From contig USDP01000020.1 in NCBI GenBank assembly GCA_900553545.1, forward strand, positions 1 through 15,057: a DNA stretch of 15,057 nt, read 5' to 3'. The stretch is from an uncultured Eubacteriales bacterium (GTDB lineage: Bacteria; Bacillota; Clostridia; Oscillospirales; Oscillospiraceae). The notes under the pieces were generated by a model. That model did no database searches, was not told the DNA's origin, and saw only the letters and a list, made by a program, of their open reading frames with translations. Made by a program: the position numbers and the translations under genes. Positions within the stretch are counted from its first letter, which is position 1; the number at the start of each line of letters is the position of its first letter. Positions 13,319 to 15,057 of the stretch are shown piece by piece.

Positions 13319-15057
13319 GGCGCTTGCGCTGCTGCTGGCACTGTGCCTGCTCGCGGGGCTGCTTGGCGGCTGCGCGGCACGGCAGACGGAGGTGCAGTAC
13401 CTGATCGGCGTCTCGCTGGCCAACCTCAGCGAGCAGTGGCGGCTGGTGCTCAAGCAGGAGCTGGAATCCGAAGCGGAAAAATATGAAAACATCCGGCTCG
13501 TCTTCTCCGATGCTGCCGGTAGCAATCAGAAGCAGGAGGAGGATATCCGCCGCCTGGAATACGGCATCGATCTGCTGATCGTCTCTCCGGCGGACGTGGA
13601 TCAGCTGATCCCGGTCATCAGCGACGTGTATGCGCAGCTGCCGGTCATCGTGCTCGACCGCGCGGTCGAGGGCTACGACTATACGCTCTTCATCGGCCCG
13701 GACAACCAGCAGATCGGCCAGCAGGCCGGTGCTGCGGTGCTTGCGCTGTTGGATGAGGAGCAGAGCCACGCGGGCGTGCTGGAGCTGATGGCCGAGGGCT
13801 ATGCCAGCCAGGAACGCAGCGAGGCCTTCGCAGAAGTGATGGATGCGGCTTCCGTCAAGGTGTTCCGGCGGGCGCTCGGCAACCCGACGCGCGACGGCGC
13901 GCAGGATGCGCTGCTGGACAATCCGGAGCTGCTGGACGGTGTGCATGTGGTCTTTGCGCACAATGACTACATGGCCTACGGCGTGCATCTGGCGCTGGAG
14001 CAGCTCGGGCGGAGAGACGTCCGGGTCGTCGGGCTGGACGGCTTTGACGGTGAGGAGGGCGGACTGCGTCTGGTGCAGAAGGGCCTGATCGACGCGACCG
14101 TGACCTGCCCGACCGGCGGACGCGATGCCATCCAGAGTGCAATGGAGATTCTGACGAACACCTCCGGCGTGCCGAAAAAGATCATTCTGCGCAGTCATAC
14201 GCTCAGCAGTGATACTGTGGACGAGTATCTGGCCGCGCAGAAGCAGGAGACCGTGGCCTCTGCAACGGCGCCGCGGGTCGGCTATGTCCAGATCCAGGAG
14301 GAGAACAACGGCTGGCGGAACGCGAACATGCAATCCATCCACAAGGCCGCGCGCGATTTTGGCGTGGACCTGACTGTGGCTGAGGTCCCGCCGGTGCTGG
14401 AGGAGCAGATCATCCGGATGCGCGAGTTCATCGAGCAGGATATGGATGTGATCGTGCTTACGCCCGGCGTGGAAAGCGGCTGGGACGAGGTTTTGCAGGA
14501 GGCGAAGGATGCGGGCATCCCCGTCCTGCTGTCCGACCGTAAGGTCGACTCCTCCATCGAGCTCTATACCTCGTTCATCGGCGCAGACTTCCTCGAGGAG
14601 GGCCGCCGCTGCGCGCGGTGGCTGATGCAGGCCACGCAGGGCCGCGACAAGGTCCGTATCATGGAAATTCAGGGCTCGCAGGGCTCCTCCCCGACCTGGG
14701 AGCGGAAGCAGGGCTTCGAGAGCACGATCGCTGAGAACGCGCGTTATGATATCGTCTATTCCACGTTCGGCAATTTCTTAACATCCGGCGGTCGGCAGGT
14801 GATGGAGGACTATCTGCGCGAACATGACTGGGACATCGACGCGATTTACTGCCACAACGACAGCATGGCGCTCGGCGTGATCGAGGTTTTGCAGGAGCAC
14901 GGCATCGTACCGGGCAAGGATGTGCTCATCATGTCCATCGACGGCACGTCGCTGGGTCTGGAGGCGCTGAAAAAGGGCGAGCTGAACTGCGTGGCGGAGT
15001 GCAATCCGCTGCTCGGCCCGCAGCTGATGAAGGCCATCATCGATCTGGCGGCCGGCA
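13302..15057 (+). CDS. Lipoprotein with two tandem periplasmic-binding-protein domains (partial at 3' end)
   Basis: Probable extracellular sugar sensor or receptor anchored by lipid; 585 codons are visible and the frame runs off the window. Start TTG (GTG at 13293 is an alternative), overlapping the regulator gene by 17 nt. A signal with Lys-Arg-Arg and a Leu-rich core ends in lipobox LGGC (Cys24). Domain 1 (about 30-300) and domain 2 (about 326 to the end) are both Peripla_BP_4-like. Each repeats the same landmarks: W-R (46-47; 338-339), D-R (119-120; 412-413), and H-N-D (220-222; 518-520). Domain 2 is close to the transporter binding protein at 5527 (WR, VESGWDEVL, RKQGF, CHNDSMALGVIEVL); domain 1 is more diverged. 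The linker is about 25 residues. The position directly after kinase and regulator, without its own permease genes, points to sensing rather than transport. Whether both domains bind ligand is unknown. Confidence 0.88.
   Translation, partial: MKRRSRALALLLALCLLAGLLGGCAARQTEVQYLIGVSLANLSEQWRLVLKQELESEAEKYENIRLVFSDAAGSNQKQEEDIRRLEYGIDLLIVSPADVDQLIPVISDVYAQLPVIVLDRAVEGYDYTLFIGPDNQQIGQQAGAAVLALLDEEQSHAGVLELMAEGYASQERSEAFAEVMDAASVKVFRRALGNPTRDGAQDALLDNPELLDGVHVVFAHNDYMAYGVHLALEQLGRRDVRVVGLDGFDGEEGGLRLVQKGLIDATVTCPTGGRDAIQSAMEILTNTSGVPKKIILRSHTLSSDTVDEYLAAQKQETVASATAPRVGYVQIQEENNGWRNANMQSIHKAARDFGVDLTVAEVPPVLEEQIIRMREFIEQDMDVIVLTPGVESGWDEVLQEAKDAGIPVLLSDRKVDSSIELYTSFIGADFLEEGRRCARWLMQATQGRDKVRIMEIQGSQGSSPTWERKQGFESTIAENARYDIVYSTFGNFLTSGGRQVMEDYLREHDWDIDAIYCHNDSMALGVIEVLQEHGIVPGKDVLIMSIDGTSLGLEALKKGELNCVAECNPLLGPQLMKAIIDLAAG

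Noticed and set aside
12035..14342. Long minus-strand frames opposite the response regulator and tandem lipoprotein
   Set aside because: The plus-strand products have clear receiver, AraC and binding-protein motifs; the antisense frames do not.

Overview
The window looks like chromosome of a GC-rich, carbohydrate-using Gram-positive anaerobe, most likely a gut-type Clostridia (Oscillospiraceae/Ruminococcaceae-like). The reasons are strong AGGAGG-type ribosome binding sites, substrate-binding lipoproteins with lipoboxes and acidic or Thr-Pro linkers, a LytS/YesM plus YesN/AraC two-component pair, and a large secreted glycoside hydrolase with LamG, PA14 and TIG modules. The taxon is inferred, not proven.

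Layout. Positions 1-4665 (minus strand, cut by the window edge) encode a secreted family 2 glycoside hydrolase of at least 1,555 residues with three LamG-like domains, a PA14 domain and a TIG domain before the catalytic part. Positions 4926-5204 (minus) encode a small XRE regulator ending at an intrinsic terminator. The gap around 5205-5526 is a dense divergent control region: an inverted-repeat operator candidate around the XRE promoter, a near-consensus forward promoter, a 47-bp near-perfect palindrome and a direct-repeat activator-type element. Positions 5527-10212 (plus) are a complete sugar ABC transporter of the YtfQ-YtfR-YtfT-YjfF (galactofuranose-type) family: binding lipoprotein, double ATPase and two permeases. 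A terminator/attenuator separates the binding protein from the ATPase, and ATGA overlaps join the last three genes. Positions 10330-13318 (plus) encode a membrane histidine kinase and an AraC-type response regulator, overlapping by 8 nt. From 13302 to the window end runs a lipoprotein with two tandem periplasmic-binding-protein domains, the second closely resembling the transporter's own binding protein.

How it may work together (inference). The tandem binding lipoprotein would sense an extracellular sugar and signal through the kinase and response regulator. The regulator would activate both the transporter operon and the glycoside hydrolase. The strongest sequence support is a 20-bp element, identical at 19 of 20 positions, upstream of both the hydrolase (4830-4849, minus) and the transporter (5414-5433, plus). 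In both places it is part of a direct repeat with 21-22 bp spacing, as expected for an AraC-family activator. The arrangement recalls the clostridial XylFII-LytS/YesN xylose-sensing system, but with a fused double binding protein and a YtfQ-type ligand domain.
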